Origin: Hysterium pulicare CBS 123377
Taxonomy: Eukaryota > Ascomycota > Dothideomycetes > Hysteriales > Hysteriaceae
Reading direction: 5' to 3'
NCBI GenBank assembly: GCA_000467715.1
Contig: AJFK01000110.1
Location: 1-44,204, forward strand
Length of the DNA stretch: 44,204 bases
The position numbers were made by a program, and so were the translations under genes. The notes beneath the pieces are model-generated. The model saw only the letters and a list, made by a program, of their open reading frames with translations, did not search any database and was not told the origin of the DNA. Each line of letters opens with the position of its first letter. The stretch's first letter is position 1. Of this stretch, positions 11,810 through 23,465 are shown piece after piece.

Positions 11810-12871
11810 TGTTTGCGGGTTGTTCTTGAGGGAGTGACAAGATTGTGGACGAAAGTTAATATTTGGAGGTTGAGTGACGGCACTAAGATGTGGCTGAGAA
11901 ATCAGTCATGACATAATCTTTAGAGTGGCAGTGACCCGTATCACGTGATGATCCTAATGGTCATGTATATGCTGCAAGTATCCTTAGTCACAGCCGATAA
12001 TTGTTGGTCGAACTTGTTTTATTGTGATTAGGAGAGCTGCTCGAACATAATCACAGAGTCATGGAGTAAGGAGTCGCAAAAGTTGAAGTCGGGGCGTCCT
12101 GGCAAGAAATTAATGATGCGCTGTTGATAGGACCCTGACAGGCCAAAACAACGCCCGTGGCACGGCGTCTCGAATGTTTTGCTGTGTTCCATTCATACCA
12201 CGGAGGGAAGAAACATTCGTTCCAGAATGGTTTACTCGCAGTTCCGTCCGTCCATGGCCATCCTCAGATGTGGCTAATTTTAACTGCTGGGCATGGCTTC
12301 GGTGTTGACGTGCTGAAATGATGATTCGGAGACGGGGGTTATTGGCATGAGCACAGACTCCAGGGCTACAAAACAACAATTGTCCCACTCCTCCCTTCGC
12401 TGCATTTTGCCAATCTCTGTCACTCTGCCGTTTTCTCTTTCCTTGCCTCTGTTTAAGCGCTGCCTTTGATGATGCGCATTAATTCAGCTGCCCTTGTGTC
12501 ACATTAACGCGTGTTCGCCCGTGTTTATCCTGTTGTGCTGCCGCTCTTTCTCGCGTCCTCCTCAGCCAAGAACCCGCCGACTTGTCCGCCACTGGTGTCG
12601 CGCATTCCACTTGTCACCCAGCGAAGTTGAAACCTTCAATCAATTCATCTGTCGCTTTCGCCTCTAATATTGCTCCTGGCTCCGGACATTCACCCAGTAC
12701 CTTCGCTCGGCCCGTAGAATTTGCCTATCTAGATAATACACGAGACATTTTTCCACTTACCGAAATCAACTCGTTAACCTCGGTGGCTTACAACACCACC
12801 CTACCTACTTCGAATTCGAGCAATATAACCAAGGCGATGGGAGATTGGAGTAACTGAGGACGTTGAAGGTC
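11810..12871. promoter_or_regulatory. divergent promoter region CWC24/NUM1
   Basis: About 1.06 kb separate the two start codons. It contains a palindromic E-box TCACGTGA at 11941-11948 and an ACGCGT element near 12508. The stretch at about 12390-12860 is pyrimidine-rich on the plus strand and looks like a long 5' UTR of NUM1. The 91-codon open frame at 12582-12857 is probably untranslated leader or an upstream ORF. Confidence 0.5.
11941..11948. promoter_or_regulatory. palindromic E-box TCACGTGA
   Basis: This is a perfect 8-bp palindrome of the CACGTG class bound by basic helix-loop-helix proteins such as Cbf1. It lies 132 bp upstream of the CWC24 start codon. Its function is inferred from position only. 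Confidence 0.35.
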
Positions 12872-15800
12872 ATGGCGACAACCGCAAATCCTCCTCCCGG
12901 CGCCTTTGCCGTGGAGGATGCAACGAACGGATACGATCCCTTCGTTTCAAACGCTTCGCAAGATACACAGCGGCATCGCTACTCCGCTTTCGACAACTCG
13001 CACTTTTCCCTGTATTCCACCGGTTCGCCGTCACAGACGAAACGTGCGCTACAAGCACATCTGTCGGAAACGACACGAAGACTACAGGAGACGTCGCAGC
13101 TGGGCAATGCGCTTGTGGCGCAACGACAAGAGCTGGAGGACCGTTTGAAGGAAGTTGAGAAACAGCAAGAGGACAGTGAAATTGGGCCAGAGTTACGTCA
13201 AAAACTGGCAGAACTCGAGAAAGAGTTTAATGAGGTGGGCAGGGAAACGGCACGAGCCTTTCTACCGAAATCAAGAGTTCCCAGCGGAGAGGCTCCCGAT
13301 ACCAGTGCTGGTGCTTCAGTGTACTCCAGCGAGGCTAACCACTCCCCGTCCAAAGTCAGCGTACCATCACGTAGACAGCGAAATCAACAGCCTAGTCGAA
13401 TCAACGACATTGCTTTGGCCACCGATATCTCTACCTCTTTACTATCACAGATACGAGAACTACAAGCACTCTTACGTGAGAAAGATGAGGCCCTCAAAGC
13501 CGTTAATCTGGAGAGGTCACAATTTGAGATAGAAGTGGAAGGATTATCGCAGCGTTTACGGACAATTGACGAAAGTGAGTCACGGTTGAAGGACGTCAAC
13601 TGGAACTTGGAAACCCAAGTACGGGAACTTGAAGCAGCCTCGAAGGATTCTGCGGACAAGGAACAACGCCTGAATCAAAACCTTAGTGTTGCCAGGACGG
13701 AGAAGTCTTCACTGGAACGGGAATTCGAGGAGTTGAAGCAACTCTATGCTAAGCTGAATGAAGACCACTCCGTTGCCACAAAACATCATGAGACAGAGAT
13801 CTCAGGTCTCCGCCGTAATGTCACCATGGGAGAAACCGAGCGCGGTGCCATGCAACGGAAGATCGATGATCTTGCATCCCAGAATCATGAGCTCGCCAAA
13901 GCTGTTGCCTATCGAATGGCCGAAGGTCAAGGATCTGCAGAAGAGACCTCGCCTGATGATGGTGGCGATGATGGAGACGTATTGACTCCTGAACATTCAC
14001 CACCGCCGTCGCCTAGCAAAGCCACTCCGAGGCACGGTCAACTTGAGTCAGAGACTCTCAAGCATTCTCTCCATCATGCTCATCGTATGATCCAAAATCT
14101 CAAGAACAACATCCATCGCGAGAAGACGGAAAAGATTGAACTCAAGCGAATGTTACAGGACGCCCGCGACGAGCTCGAGTCAAGACGCGAAGGAGGTGTC
14201 AACGGTGTCAGCAGTGCGGGCAAGCGAAGGAAGCAGAATGACAAAGACGTGTTCAAAAAGCCTGCTCGACCAGACCGACTTGGGGCCATAAGAAATGGTA
14301 ATCAAGAAATCATCGTCGATGATGAAGAATGGGAGGAACACGATGGACAGCAGACCCCTAGCAGGAGTTCAAGAGCTCTGGATGCAGTGCCTGGCGCTTT
14401 CCCTGGCGCTCCGAACGGACTAAGCTCTGCTCATGAGACCAGCAATGAAGGCTTTGAAACCGCCACCGAAAATTCCGATGCCTTCGAAACCGCCAACGAA
14501 CGCGATGGCACTACAACAGAAACTGATGCCTTCCAGACCGGCGCAGAAACCCTTGACGGTGACAGCAGCGACGATCTCACCGAGACGGAAGCAGGACCAC
14601 TCTCTGAGCCTGTTCGCAACAACCAGAGGCCTTCTCTCTCCAACATTGTCAGCCGAAAGTCCTTCCAGAGTACGGCGTCGACATCTGGGGATGATAATGA
14701 TGATATGGATGTGAAAACACCCGTTCAGTCACAACCTCCGCGTTACCGACTTAAGATCCGACAGGGAGGCTATCGCCGATCAACCCGATCAAGCGGCGAG
14801 GTTTTTGCCAACACTCCTCCTGCGGCTAAGGATTCTCCTTCAAGCTTTGTCAGCTACAGCAACAACAGCACACCCCAAGGTCAGAGTCTTTTCGCAGAAT
14901 TAGGCAATCTCAGCGGGGAAAGCGAAGATGGTAGTGTTGCTGATGGGACACCGAGCCGGTCTAGTCTGTTGTCTCCTGAGTCTTCCCCTGAAATGATGAG
15001 GAAGTCTCCTCTGGCAAGATCACCTCTTCAATCCGTTTCAGAACCGAAGGCCGAGATGGTTGATTCAAGCATGATGACCGAGCCGTGGCAACCTGCACCG
15101 GCAGTTGCTACAGCTGCTGTCCAAGATTCCTTCGGCAAATCAGCACCTGCCGTAACTCACATTGGAACAGCAACGGATTTTGAGGCGCACAAGCACGCGA
15201 TGGGTTGGTCATCAGTCTCGACACAGAGTACAGAGCCCAACGAAGCCATTGTCGAACAGATGCAACCGCCTACGCAATATCTTTCGGCAATTCAAAGCCA
15301 AGCTACGGAGCCTCGAGAGCACCCGATGCCTGTGGCAAAGGAGGTGGAGTCTCTACCGATGTACATCTCTACAATTACCGAGCAGTCCACTAAACCCGTC
15401 GAGCCTGAGACAACACACACCGACAAGAGGATGACGGCCATACCTCTTAATGTTTCGTCGATCACATCGCAAGCCACTGAACCCGCCGAGCCTCAATCAA
15501 TGATATCAGGTACACGAGAGCTTCTGCCAGAGCCACTGCACTTTTCATCAATAAGGGAGCAGACGACCGAACCGCTAGAGTCACCCAAGCGCATGCCCTC
15601 TCAATTCTCTGGCATCACTGTACAGCACACAGAACCTGTGGATCCTACAAAACCTGCCGAGTATTTTTCATCGGCACATGAGTTTTCTACTGTTGATGCG
15701 CAAGAAATTCAGCCGGAATCTCCGACAGTGCCGCGCTTCTTTCCAAGGCCTTTGTCTCTTGACTCTACGCCTCGGGATGTCGTCGACGGCGCCGCTGCTC

Positions 15801-17820
15801 TATCCTTCTCGGACGTCCTTTCTCAGGGGGTTGAGCCACAAGAACCATCCCGACCAACGACCGCTCATCGTACGCCTGCTATCATGGCTAGCACAACAAC
15901 ACCTTCTACCCAAACTGACGACTTGAGTAATAAGTCTAAGACGCAAGCGGGTACGAAATCGAAACTTGGCTTCTTCAGTTCCGTTCTTCCTTGGGGTAGT
16001 AGTACGGCGGGGGCGACGGCTGAGCAGAGCGATAATGAGGCCAAGCAAACGCCTCCAGCTAGTCGAGAGACTCGAACGCCTTTAACACCTGTTACCGCAA
16101 ATGCTGTTCAGAATGAGCGCACTCGCAATACCTCTCCTTCGAAATCGGTTAAGCCTCAACGTTCCGCGATGGCTGATGAAGGCACTCAAACCATGGTGTC
16201 GGCCGACCAAATCGATAGGCTGCTAGCGGCCAGAAGCCAGCGGCATGCAGCTGCACTCGCGATGTCGGCTGCGGGAATAGAGAAACGTGCTACATCACCT
16301 TCTCCTAGTCCAAAGAGAACTGCCCATATTGCTACAGCAGCGGATCCGAACAGGACTCCACGACGGCCGGGAAGCTCGTCAAGTATGCGTTCCCGTGGAG
16401 CAACGCCTCCGCCCCTTCCTCCAGATCACAAATTGGTCATTGCTGCAGCACAGAGAACGCCGTTGATACCTACCACTCCTGGTAACCTTGCAATTTCCCC
16501 AGGCTCGATGGGCCCACCATCTATGCCAGCATCAGCATACAAGAAGCGGCCCCAGACTCCAGTGAGAACCAATAGTGGCGGAATAGGAACCCCGATTTCA
16601 AAGGATGACATTACACCTCGGCCACGTTTCAATACCAGTCGTAGCGGGGGCTCTTTGCCTGTTTCTCGTCGGTCTTCAGTCACGTCGTTCGCATCTGAGA
16701 TTGATCATCGCTTCAATATTGCAAGTGGTCGAATGGGACCTGATGGATTTGATCCAGCCACCACCGACCCTCGAATGATCCAAGCTATCACACAGACCAT
16801 GATTGGCGAGTTTCTGTGGAAGTATACCCGGAAGGCTGGACGAGAGGGCATGTCGGAAAATCGCCATCGTCGTTTCTTCTGGGTGCACCCATACACTCGC
16901 ACCTTGTATTGGAGCGAAAAAGATCCAGCGACTGCTGGCAGGGTGCAACTAAAAGCTAAGAGCGTGGCCCTCGAATCTGTCCAAGTAGTTACCGATGACA
17001 ATCCCCATCCTCCTGGCCTTCACCGGAAGAGTATTGTTGTCATTACACCTGGTCGGACGGTTAAGTTTACCGCAACTACCGGACAGCGGCATGAGACTTG
17101 GTTCAATGCACTTTCATACCTGCTGCTCCGTACTGACGACGAGCGAGACGAGCAAAAAGTTCCCACCGAAGATATTGAAGAGTTCAATCCATCGTATAGC
17201 AGGAGTTCTTCACGGCAAACTCGTCGATCCCAGGCATCGCGAGTGTCATATGCGCAGAGTACGGCTACTCCTCAGCGGCCCCAATTCCCTACTCTCACTC
17301 CAAGACAATCATCACAACGAACTACTTCTCAAACTTCTACTCAAACTCCTAACCAAGGTTCCATGTCCGGAAGATTAAGTAGTTTGAGTGGGGTGTTTAG
17401 ACCGGGATCAGGCTTACGAGGGTCTTTCTCGAGCCGACTAAGCAGAAGTAGTATACAGGACGCTTCTACCTACGAACCGTCTGATGCCCATGATTCAGCG
17501 GAGGATCTGAGGAAAGTCATTGAGCAGCAAGAACGCGATGCGAATCGTTTGGAGATGGAGAATGTGAGAGCGTGTTGCGATGGTAAGCAAGTCCTGGTTT
17601 TAATTGACAGCTAGCAAACAATGCTAACGAATGTCACTCAGGAAAACATGACGTTGGTTCTCTTGGACACAAGCACCGTCACGGTAGCCACAATAGCCGT
17701 CTCTCTCTCGGCAACTCCATAAGCTCTCGCTCACAATCACGAACTGGATCGTATGGCCCCAACGGCCAAATCCAGCATCAAAATGAGCTGGAAGCTGCAA
17801 ACTCAGGTGCTGGTTACTAG
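12872..17820 (+). CDS. NUM1: NUM1/ApsA-like nuclear migration protein
   Basis: This is a cortical anchor for dynein and mitochondria. ApsA, the Aspergillus orthologue, positions nuclei (family knowledge). The exons are 12872-17582 and 17642-17820, joined by a 59-nt intron with a GCTAAC branch site, giving about 1629 aa. I start at ATG 12872 (MATTANPPPGAF); the frame three codons upstream opens only with TTG. Coiled coils at about residues 55-130 and 185-360 match the Num1 N-terminal helical region. An acidic FETA-type repeat stretch follows near 525-570. About eight degenerate repeats with a TEP core lie at about 775-995. A PH domain at about 1305-1425 (MIGEFLWKYTRKAGREGM, RRFFWVHPYTRTLYWSEKDP, GRTVKFTATTGQRHETWFNA) should bind plasma-membrane phosphoinositide. 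The tail is Ser/Thr-rich. Confidence 0.93.
15190..15860 (+). repeat. tandem TEP-core repeats inside NUM1
   Basis: About eight degenerate protein repeats occur roughly every 25-36 residues. Examples are SSVSTQSTEPNE, LSAIQSQATEPRE, ISTITEQSTKPVE, VSSITSQATEPAE, FSSIREQTTEPLE, FSGITVQHTEPVD and SDVLSQGVEPQE. The core is S-x-I-x-x-Q-x-T-E-P-x-E. This corresponds to the repeat region known from Num1/ApsA proteins. Confidence 0.8.
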
Positions 17821-19097
17821 CCTCTCGCCGACCTCAGTCCACCAACACCCACATAGTATATTTTTCTTCTACAAATTTCTTTGGTAGCGCCATACAACCA
17901 TCCTTTGACTAACAAATGTTTGTGTTTCTTAGCAAATCCAATAACAACATCCTCTCCTGTGTTTTTCTCCTTACTCATCTCTCTCTTTGGTCGTTGCTTA
18001 TTACTCTGGGTACGGATACGGTGGCCACGGTTGCGAGGAAGATCGAAGGTATCGGCATGGCGTTTCGCAACGGGTAATCTAAACTTGAAGCTGGTCTCTT
18101 GGGGCTGGAAATTCGAGACGTTGCCAAATAACAACAACAGCAACTGCGCATAATGACCTTTTCCTTCTGAAACATTCTTCTTCTCACATTGGCTACTCTG
18201 ATCTGTCGCGCCTCTCAGGCCTTTTTTCAACCCACATATACTCTACCATCTTTCGTTTTGCATTGCTTGTGGGCTTTTTGTTTGAGCGTTCTTTTTACAT
18301 AATGTTTGGTTTAATCCGTGGCGAAACTGTCCGGATTTGGACTTGTTTTGGCTTCAGAATGTTGTTAGGCTTTGGGGTATTGTTACGAATGGAAGTTGTC
18401 TAAATTGACATTGTGCCATGTGCTTTCCGTGATGACGCTTCCACTTATCGATAGGCCTGAAACGCGTTTGTTGGGGGCTGTCTTGTGAATTGTGGTTGGG
18501 AATGGTATTTTAATGCCTAGCCATATACTGCTCTCCGTGGTGGAAAGTCGGAAACTATAGTTGAGCACAGTACATGATCAGGAGGTGGAGTATTTAGAAG
18601 CAGTTGGCTAAAGCTAGAAACCGAAGAGCTACGATTAGATTGAAAGAAAGCATATAATATCTTGGGATGTAAACTAAGAATTAGAGAAAAGCAGATAATG
18701 GACTGACTTAGGGAGGTGAACTGTATTCATGACCTGGTATGGAGCCTTGAATGTTCAGCGTACACAGACTTCACCTTCTGACGACTTGATTTGCATACTG
18801 ACTATTCCTTCATCGCAATACCTACTTTCTGGCATAGGATCAAGTACCTAAACTATCAACCTAACCCAAGGGGTACACTTGTTGAGCAAAAATGCTGCAA
18901 TTCGCTCAAGAGCAGAATACGACTGTCCGTAAAATGGGATTCATATCCATACCCGATGTAATATACAAAGGAGCTTCTGTCCCATAGACTAAGGGTATCA
19001 ATTTCTCTACCATCCCAATCCTACACCCGCATTAGCGCGGTCTCTTCGCAAGACATTCCCTTCATATCTCGACTCTCAATCATACAGTAGTCTCCCC
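17821..19097. other. convergent intergenic region
   Basis: About 1.28 kb lie between the 3' ends of NUM1 and ISY1. The open frames here are short and without domains. I see no gene, tRNA or repeat. Confidence 0.55.
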
Positions 19098-19847
19098 TCA
19101 ACCAAGCTTATCGAGTAATCTCTTACGTCTCCTGTCCACCAACTCCTCCTGCACCTCTTCCAACGTCGGCAGCCTCCAACCAACCCCATCTCCAGCATCA
19201 CCCGGCAATTCCATCCATTCCTTATCTCCTTTCGCTGCCTTCTCATCCGGCTCCTTCATCAAATTCTCCCAAGCCTCCTTTTCCTTAGCCTTTTCATACT
19301 CCAACAACGTCCCATCCTCCTCATCGAGATTATACCCATAGTACGCGGCATCGACTCTCTGTCTAAGCTCCCTCCTCTCCTGTCCACCCTTCTCATAATC
19401 CTGCTCCGGCGGCCGATTCTGCGCCTCGAAGAGTTCCTTCACCCCCGGCAATTCCCTCGCCCGTCCAAAATACCGATATCCCTTGCCACCCCCCGGCACT
19501 TCCTTCCCGTTTTCATCCAGCACCCTCCCACCACGCATGTAATTCGGCCCGCCCAGATTCCGAATCTGACTCTCCCACATATGCTTCTCGCGCATCAACT
19601 TATTGATCTCATCGTTGAGATCTCGGATCTGGAAGTCTGAGAGCGCGGGGTCTTGGATCTTGGTTACCTTGCGAGAGATTTCTTTGAGCACTTGGCCGCG
19701 CCATTTCTCGCAGGTCGGGATTGAGTCGATGGTGGTGATGAGTTTTGGGCGCCGGGTTCGTGATATGTCGAGGATGCCGAGGTCGGCGGCTTGCGCGGCG
19801 CGGAACCGGAAGAGCATCGATTGCGCTTTTTCGCTGTTGCGGGCCAT
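19098..19847 (-). CDS. isy1: pre-mRNA-splicing factor Isy1
   Basis: This intronless gene encodes 249 aa from ATG. It is the Isy1 family of NTC-associated spliceosome proteins, which act around the first transesterification step (family knowledge). Diagnostic features are the N-terminus MARNSEKAQSMLFRFRAAQA, the segment IPTCEKWRGQVLKEISRKVT, the segment RDLNDEINKLMREKHMWE, and the GGPNYMRGG and GYRYFGRARELPGVKELFE motifs. The C-terminus is acidic and ends in a basic RRRKRLLDKLG. The length is normal for a fungal Isy1. It is divergent from MRH4, with 422 bp between start codons. Confidence 0.96.
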   Translation of the reverse strand: MARNSEKAQSMLFRFRAAQAADLGILDISRTRRPKLITTIDSIPTCEKWRGQVLKEISRKVTKIQDPALSDFQIRDLNDEINKLMREKHMWESQIRNLGGPNYMRGGRVLDENGKEVPGGGKGYRYFGRARELPGVKELFEAQNRPPEQDYEKGGQERRELRQRVDAAYYGYNLDEEDGTLLEYEKAKEKEAWENLMKEPDEKAAKGDKEWMELPGDAGDGVGWRLPTLEEVQEELVDRRRKRLLDKLG

Positions 19848-20269
19848 GATGGGTGGTTGGTGTGTTGTTGGTTTGGGAAGGTGAAGGTGTGGTTTGGTTT
19901 AGATGAGGTTGGTCGTAGAACAAAGCAGATATTAAGAGAATGTTGTAATTGTAATGCTGCCTGCAGTCAAAAAGTACTGGAGAAAGGTCTTTCAAAGTGG
20001 TATAGAGAACGAAAAGTGATTGGTTGGCTTGTGATGAGATGGCATGTGAGGAAGTTGTCGAGCACGCGCGCGATGGAAAGTTTGGTGTTTTGGGGCGGGC
20101 GGTGTGGAGGGGCAGAATAGCGGACTTGGCAATATACATCTCCAAAAAAGTTTCTGGTCATCACATCGCTGTACATGATCCAATCAATCTCTTTGTATCT
20201 TTTCATTTCTCTTGTACTAATGATATAGGCGCTTCTTCCTTTAAATCTCCATCTCGAGTCTACTGCGTT
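19848..20269. promoter_or_regulatory. divergent promoter ISY1/MRH4
   Basis: These 422 bp separate two start codons that point away from each other, so they must hold both promoters. The MRH4 frame stays open back to 20024, but the extra residues look unlike a targeting sequence. I see no clear TATA element. Confidence 0.5.
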
Positions 20270-22150
20270 ATGCTGCGCCAATCTACTCGACTCTGTGTCT
20301 TCTGCGAAACACAAGCAATATGCAAACCTGCAACGATACGGCCAATTCAATCGCAATGGCAGCAATCACGGACATATGTTCAAGCGCAGAGGCGGAAACC
20401 TTCTCGGATGCAACTTTCCCCAAATGTCGCTCGCCCTCCACCCAGAGCCTCCTTCGATGGGAGACCGCCGAAAAGGAGGACCCAAGACCCGTTTTCAGGC
20501 CTGAATCGGACGGAAGCACCACCATCTCTCACTCGCCCGAGTCCATCTTACTCAAGAGAAAAGAGAGATAGGCGTCCAACAGATAGGCAAGATTGGGGAG
20601 GAAGGGCAGAAAGGCCACAGACTTCACAGGCTCCGCGGCGCTCTTCAGGCCGATCCTACGATTACAAAGCGTTGAAGATGCAGAAAATACTGACAGAAGT
20701 ACCTTACGGCACACGGTCTAGAATCAAAGGAAACATTCAGGATATTGAGTCGTTTGAGGATTTCCCATTGCTTCCCGCTCTTCAGCAAGCCATTGCAGAT
20801 GCTCTCCCCGGCCTAGAATACCGCAATCCAACTCCAGCTCAAAGAGTTGCCATTCCTGCATTGCTAGGGATGGAAGGTGCAATGAGGCGGCCGAAGGACG
20901 CATTTGACAAAGAAGGGATGGATCAATTTCTGTTGGCGGCCGAGACGGGATCAGGAAAAACTTTGGCGTACCTGCTTCCGGTGATTGATGCCATCAAACG
21001 GCAAGAGTTCGACGAGGCTAAGGAAGATGCGCGAACAAAGACAGCGAAAGAGGCTGCAAATGCAGAGAGGGAGAGGCGCAATATATTTGAGTTGGAACCT
21101 CCGCCATTGTCAACAAAACCCGATCCAGCCCGGCCTCGCGCCATTGTGCTCGTCCCAACGGCTGAGCTCGTGGCTCAGGTTGGTGCGGTTGCCAAATCTC
21201 TGTCACATCTAGTCAAGTTCAGAACATCTCCGATATCTGCCGCGAACACTGCGACCGTCATTCGTAATCGACTCTTCTCTGAATGCGGCGTGGACCTTCT
21301 GATCAGTACACCTCAGCTTCTTGCCAGCATCGCTGAAAGCAATCCGAATATTCTCAGTCGCGTTTCACACATGGTCATAGACGAAGCCGACTCGCTGTTC
21401 GACCGCTCCTTTTCTCCTTCAACTACCGCGATCATCGATAAAGCTACGCCTTCTCTCCAACAACTCGTCCTCTGCTCTGCCACTATCCCTCGTCGCCTAG
21501 ACAAGACCCTCGAAAAGAATTTTCCGGATATTAAACGACTTGTAACACCCCACCTCCACGCCATTCCCCGTCGAGTCCAACTTGGCATTGTAGACGTGAA
21601 CAAGGAACCGTACCGCGGAAATAAAGATCTAGCCTGCGCTGATACCATTTGGACGATCGGTCGCTCAGCAGCCGAGCACGAGAGCGAAGGCAAAGAGAAT
21701 GTTGACTTGAAACGCATCCTCGTCTTCGTGAACGAGAGAACTAAGACGCACGAGGTTACTGAGTACCTTGTTTCGAAAGGCATAGACGCCGAGGCGCTGA
21801 ACCGAGATACGCCTAGTCCTCGCCAAGCTGCCATTCTCAACACTTTCACCAGCACCCCTAAGGTAGAAGATGTGTCTGATCAGCCTCCGACTTCGCTTAA
21901 ACGACACCTACCTAATACCAAGGTCGTCGTGACTACCGACCTTGGCTCCAGAGGCATCGATACTCTCGCTGTTCGACATGTCATTTTGTATGACGTACCG
22001 CATACTTCGATCGATTTCATCCATCGTCTTGGACGAACGGGTAGGATGGGCAGGAGAGGAAGGGGAATTGTACTTGTTGGACGAGGGGATAGGACGGATG
22101 TCGTTAAAGAGGTTAAGGATGCTATGTATAGAGGACTTGCACTTGTATAA
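20270..22150 (+). CDS. MRH4: mitochondrial DEAD-box RNA helicase Mrh4
   Basis: This is an ATP-dependent RNA helicase required for mitochondrial large-subunit ribosome assembly (family knowledge). It is a single exon. I choose the ATG at 20270, giving 626 aa, because MLRQSTRLCVFCETQAICKP and the following Arg-rich stretch look like a mitochondrial presequence; the longer open frame upstream does not. Motif I is AETGSGKTLAYLLP near residue 223. Motif Ia-like PTAELVAQ follows. The DEAD box is VIDEADSLFD near 368. Motif III is SAT near 403. Motif V is TTDLGSRGID and motif VI is HRLGRTGRMGRRGRG near 585. The insert of charged residues between motifs I and Ia, and PYGTRSRIKGNI before the core, fit Mrh4 rather than a cytosolic paralogue. 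Confidence 0.92.
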   Translation: MLRQSTRLCVFCETQAICKPATIRPIQSQWQQSRTYVQAQRRKPSRMQLSPNVARPPPRASFDGRPPKRRTQDPFSGLNRTEAPPSLTRPSPSYSREKRDRRPTDRQDWGGRAERPQTSQAPRRSSGRSYDYKALKMQKILTEVPYGTRSRIKGNIQDIESFEDFPLLPALQQAIADALPGLEYRNPTPAQRVAIPALLGMEGAMRRPKDAFDKEGMDQFLLAAETGSGKTLAYLLPVIDAIKRQEFDEAKEDARTKTAKEAANAERERRNIFELEPPPLSTKPDPARPRAIVLVPTAELVAQVGAVAKSLSHLVKFRTSPISAANTATVIRNRLFSECGVDLLISTPQLLASIAESNPNILSRVSHMVIDEADSLFDRSFSPSTTAIIDKATPSLQQLVLCSATIPRRLDKTLEKNFPDIKRLVTPHLHAIPRRVQLGIVDVNKEPYRGNKDLACADTIWTIGRSAAEHESEGKENVDLKRILVFVNERTKTHEVTEYLVSKGIDAEALNRDTPSPRQAAILNTFTSTPKVEDVSDQPPTSLKRHLPNTKVVVTTDLGSRGIDTLAVRHVILYDVPHTSIDFIHRLGRTGRMGRRGRGIVLVGRGDRTDVVKEVKDAMYRGLALV

Positions 22151-23274
22151 TATGTACGATTTCTGTAGAAGGATGTAAGATATCTTGGGAACCGATAGAT
22201 TGCATTAGGTAGGCGTTTGCGTTTTCGAAATCTCGAAATGTATAAACTCTTCTTCGCTGCTTCATCTTTTCTCCTATCATACGTCGAAGGTGAGTAATAG
22301 TTCGGTATCTCTCAATTCCAACACTCGAGAACTCTTGACCCCCGCAGTGTCAAATATCTGGCCGTTCGCATGCCTCAAACCTGGCAGTATCTTGTCGGGG
22401 GTATGGCTGAGGTTTTACTGAGGCGGGGAAAAGTGATCTTGCTCTGACTTTAGTCTTCGGCGCCTTCTTCGATGGAGTTGGAGGGGTGCTTTTCTGTGGA
22501 TGAGCGACATACTATTTGTCCTGTAGTATTAAACCCTTCATGGAGTACGTGATGGGACCAAGGAAGGTTCTCGGGCCTTTCATACAGCATACTAATAATA
22601 TGGAATACCAAGAAAGAGAAAGGGTTCTGGGTGGGAGGGTGAACTGCATTTAAGCCGGTGTACTGAGCCCGTTTGTGGTTGAAGGAGCGGTGAGAAATGC
22701 GGATTGGGGATGCTATTAAGGTGACTTATTTATATACTTTCATCCACTGGATTCGAGGACGTCGTTGTCTTTGCTCGTAGGTAAAATCATCGAGCTTTGC
22801 ACGTGACTGATTATTCAGCGAATGCGGTCTGTGCCACTCTTAACTTATCATTCATCACGTCCGATCAGACCACACTTTCTGTCAGTACCAGACCTCGTTT
22901 GTCTTCGGATGAAGTACTCAAGCCAGTCCCACTTTTCTGCATGGAGTGAAGATGAATCGTTCCCTGCGTCGAGCTTATCCAAGCATTCTTGTGTTCAGCA
23001 TGAGCATCCCAAGGCTTCAGAGATGCTCCCTCCCAGGTCGTATGTACGGTTCAGAATGACGTGAAAGATTCATACTTGTCCACCCTATTGTTAGAGCCTT
23101 CAAGATTGAATAGCCTCCAAAAGCGGCCCTGCAATTGGCTTAGATCTTCTTGGGTTCCGCAAATACCTAGACTATAACGCCCTCGGGCCTTTGTCTTCCC
23201 AGAAGACAATGCTATTGTTTGGCCCTGGTTCTTTGTTGCCTTTGAGTATTTTCAAATGTTCTTTGTCAAACTCC

Positions 23275-23300
23275 CCTTGAACTTCAAAGAAAGTTCAAGG
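23275..23300. repeat. perfect inverted repeat (hairpin)
   Basis: CCTTGAACTT and AAGTTCAAGG are exact reverse complements separated by 6 nt (CAAAGA). The hairpin sits about 165 bp upstream of the F-box-like gene ATG and just upstream of its TATA-like element. Confidence 0.6.
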
Positions 23301-23363
23301 CTTCTAGTGCAGCATAACAATGGCATTGAGACTCATGACTTTGGAAATAAGAGTGGGTGAGCA

Positions 23364-23370
23364 TATATAA
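23364..23370 (+). promoter_or_regulatory. TATA-like element TATATAA
   Basis: This lies 95 bp before the ATG at 23466, a reasonable TATA-to-start distance for a fungal gene with a short leader. Confidence 0.4.
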
Positions 23371-23465
23371 GTATTCTGGTAAGTCAGATCATATAGCTTA
23401 AAATATCGAAGTTTCGTTCTCTTCGCCTCGATCTACAAACGTCTTCCCTTATCGAATTTCCAAAC

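Larger units (their letters stand above)
22151..23465. other. intergenic region upstream of the F-box gene
   Basis: This 1.3 kb stretch lies between MRH4 and the F-box-like gene. It contains a CACGTGA element at 22800-22806, a perfect 10-bp inverted repeat at 23275-23300 and a TATATAA element at 23364-23370. The 80-codon open frame at 22822-23064 has no recognisable feature. I see no gene. Confidence 0.5.

Noticed and set aside
12582-12857. 91-codon plus-strand ORF just before NUM1
   Set aside because: It lies in the pyrimidine-rich leader, ends right before the NUM1 start and has no protein-like pattern; at most an upstream ORF.
10874-19847. Functional clustering of spliceosome genes CWC24 and ISY1
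   Set aside because: They are separated by unrelated NUM1 and lie in different divergent pairs; co-location is probably chance.
20024-20269. N-terminal extension of the MRH4 open frame
   Set aside because: The added residues are not a targeting signal, and the start at 20270 gives a typical mitochondrial presequence.
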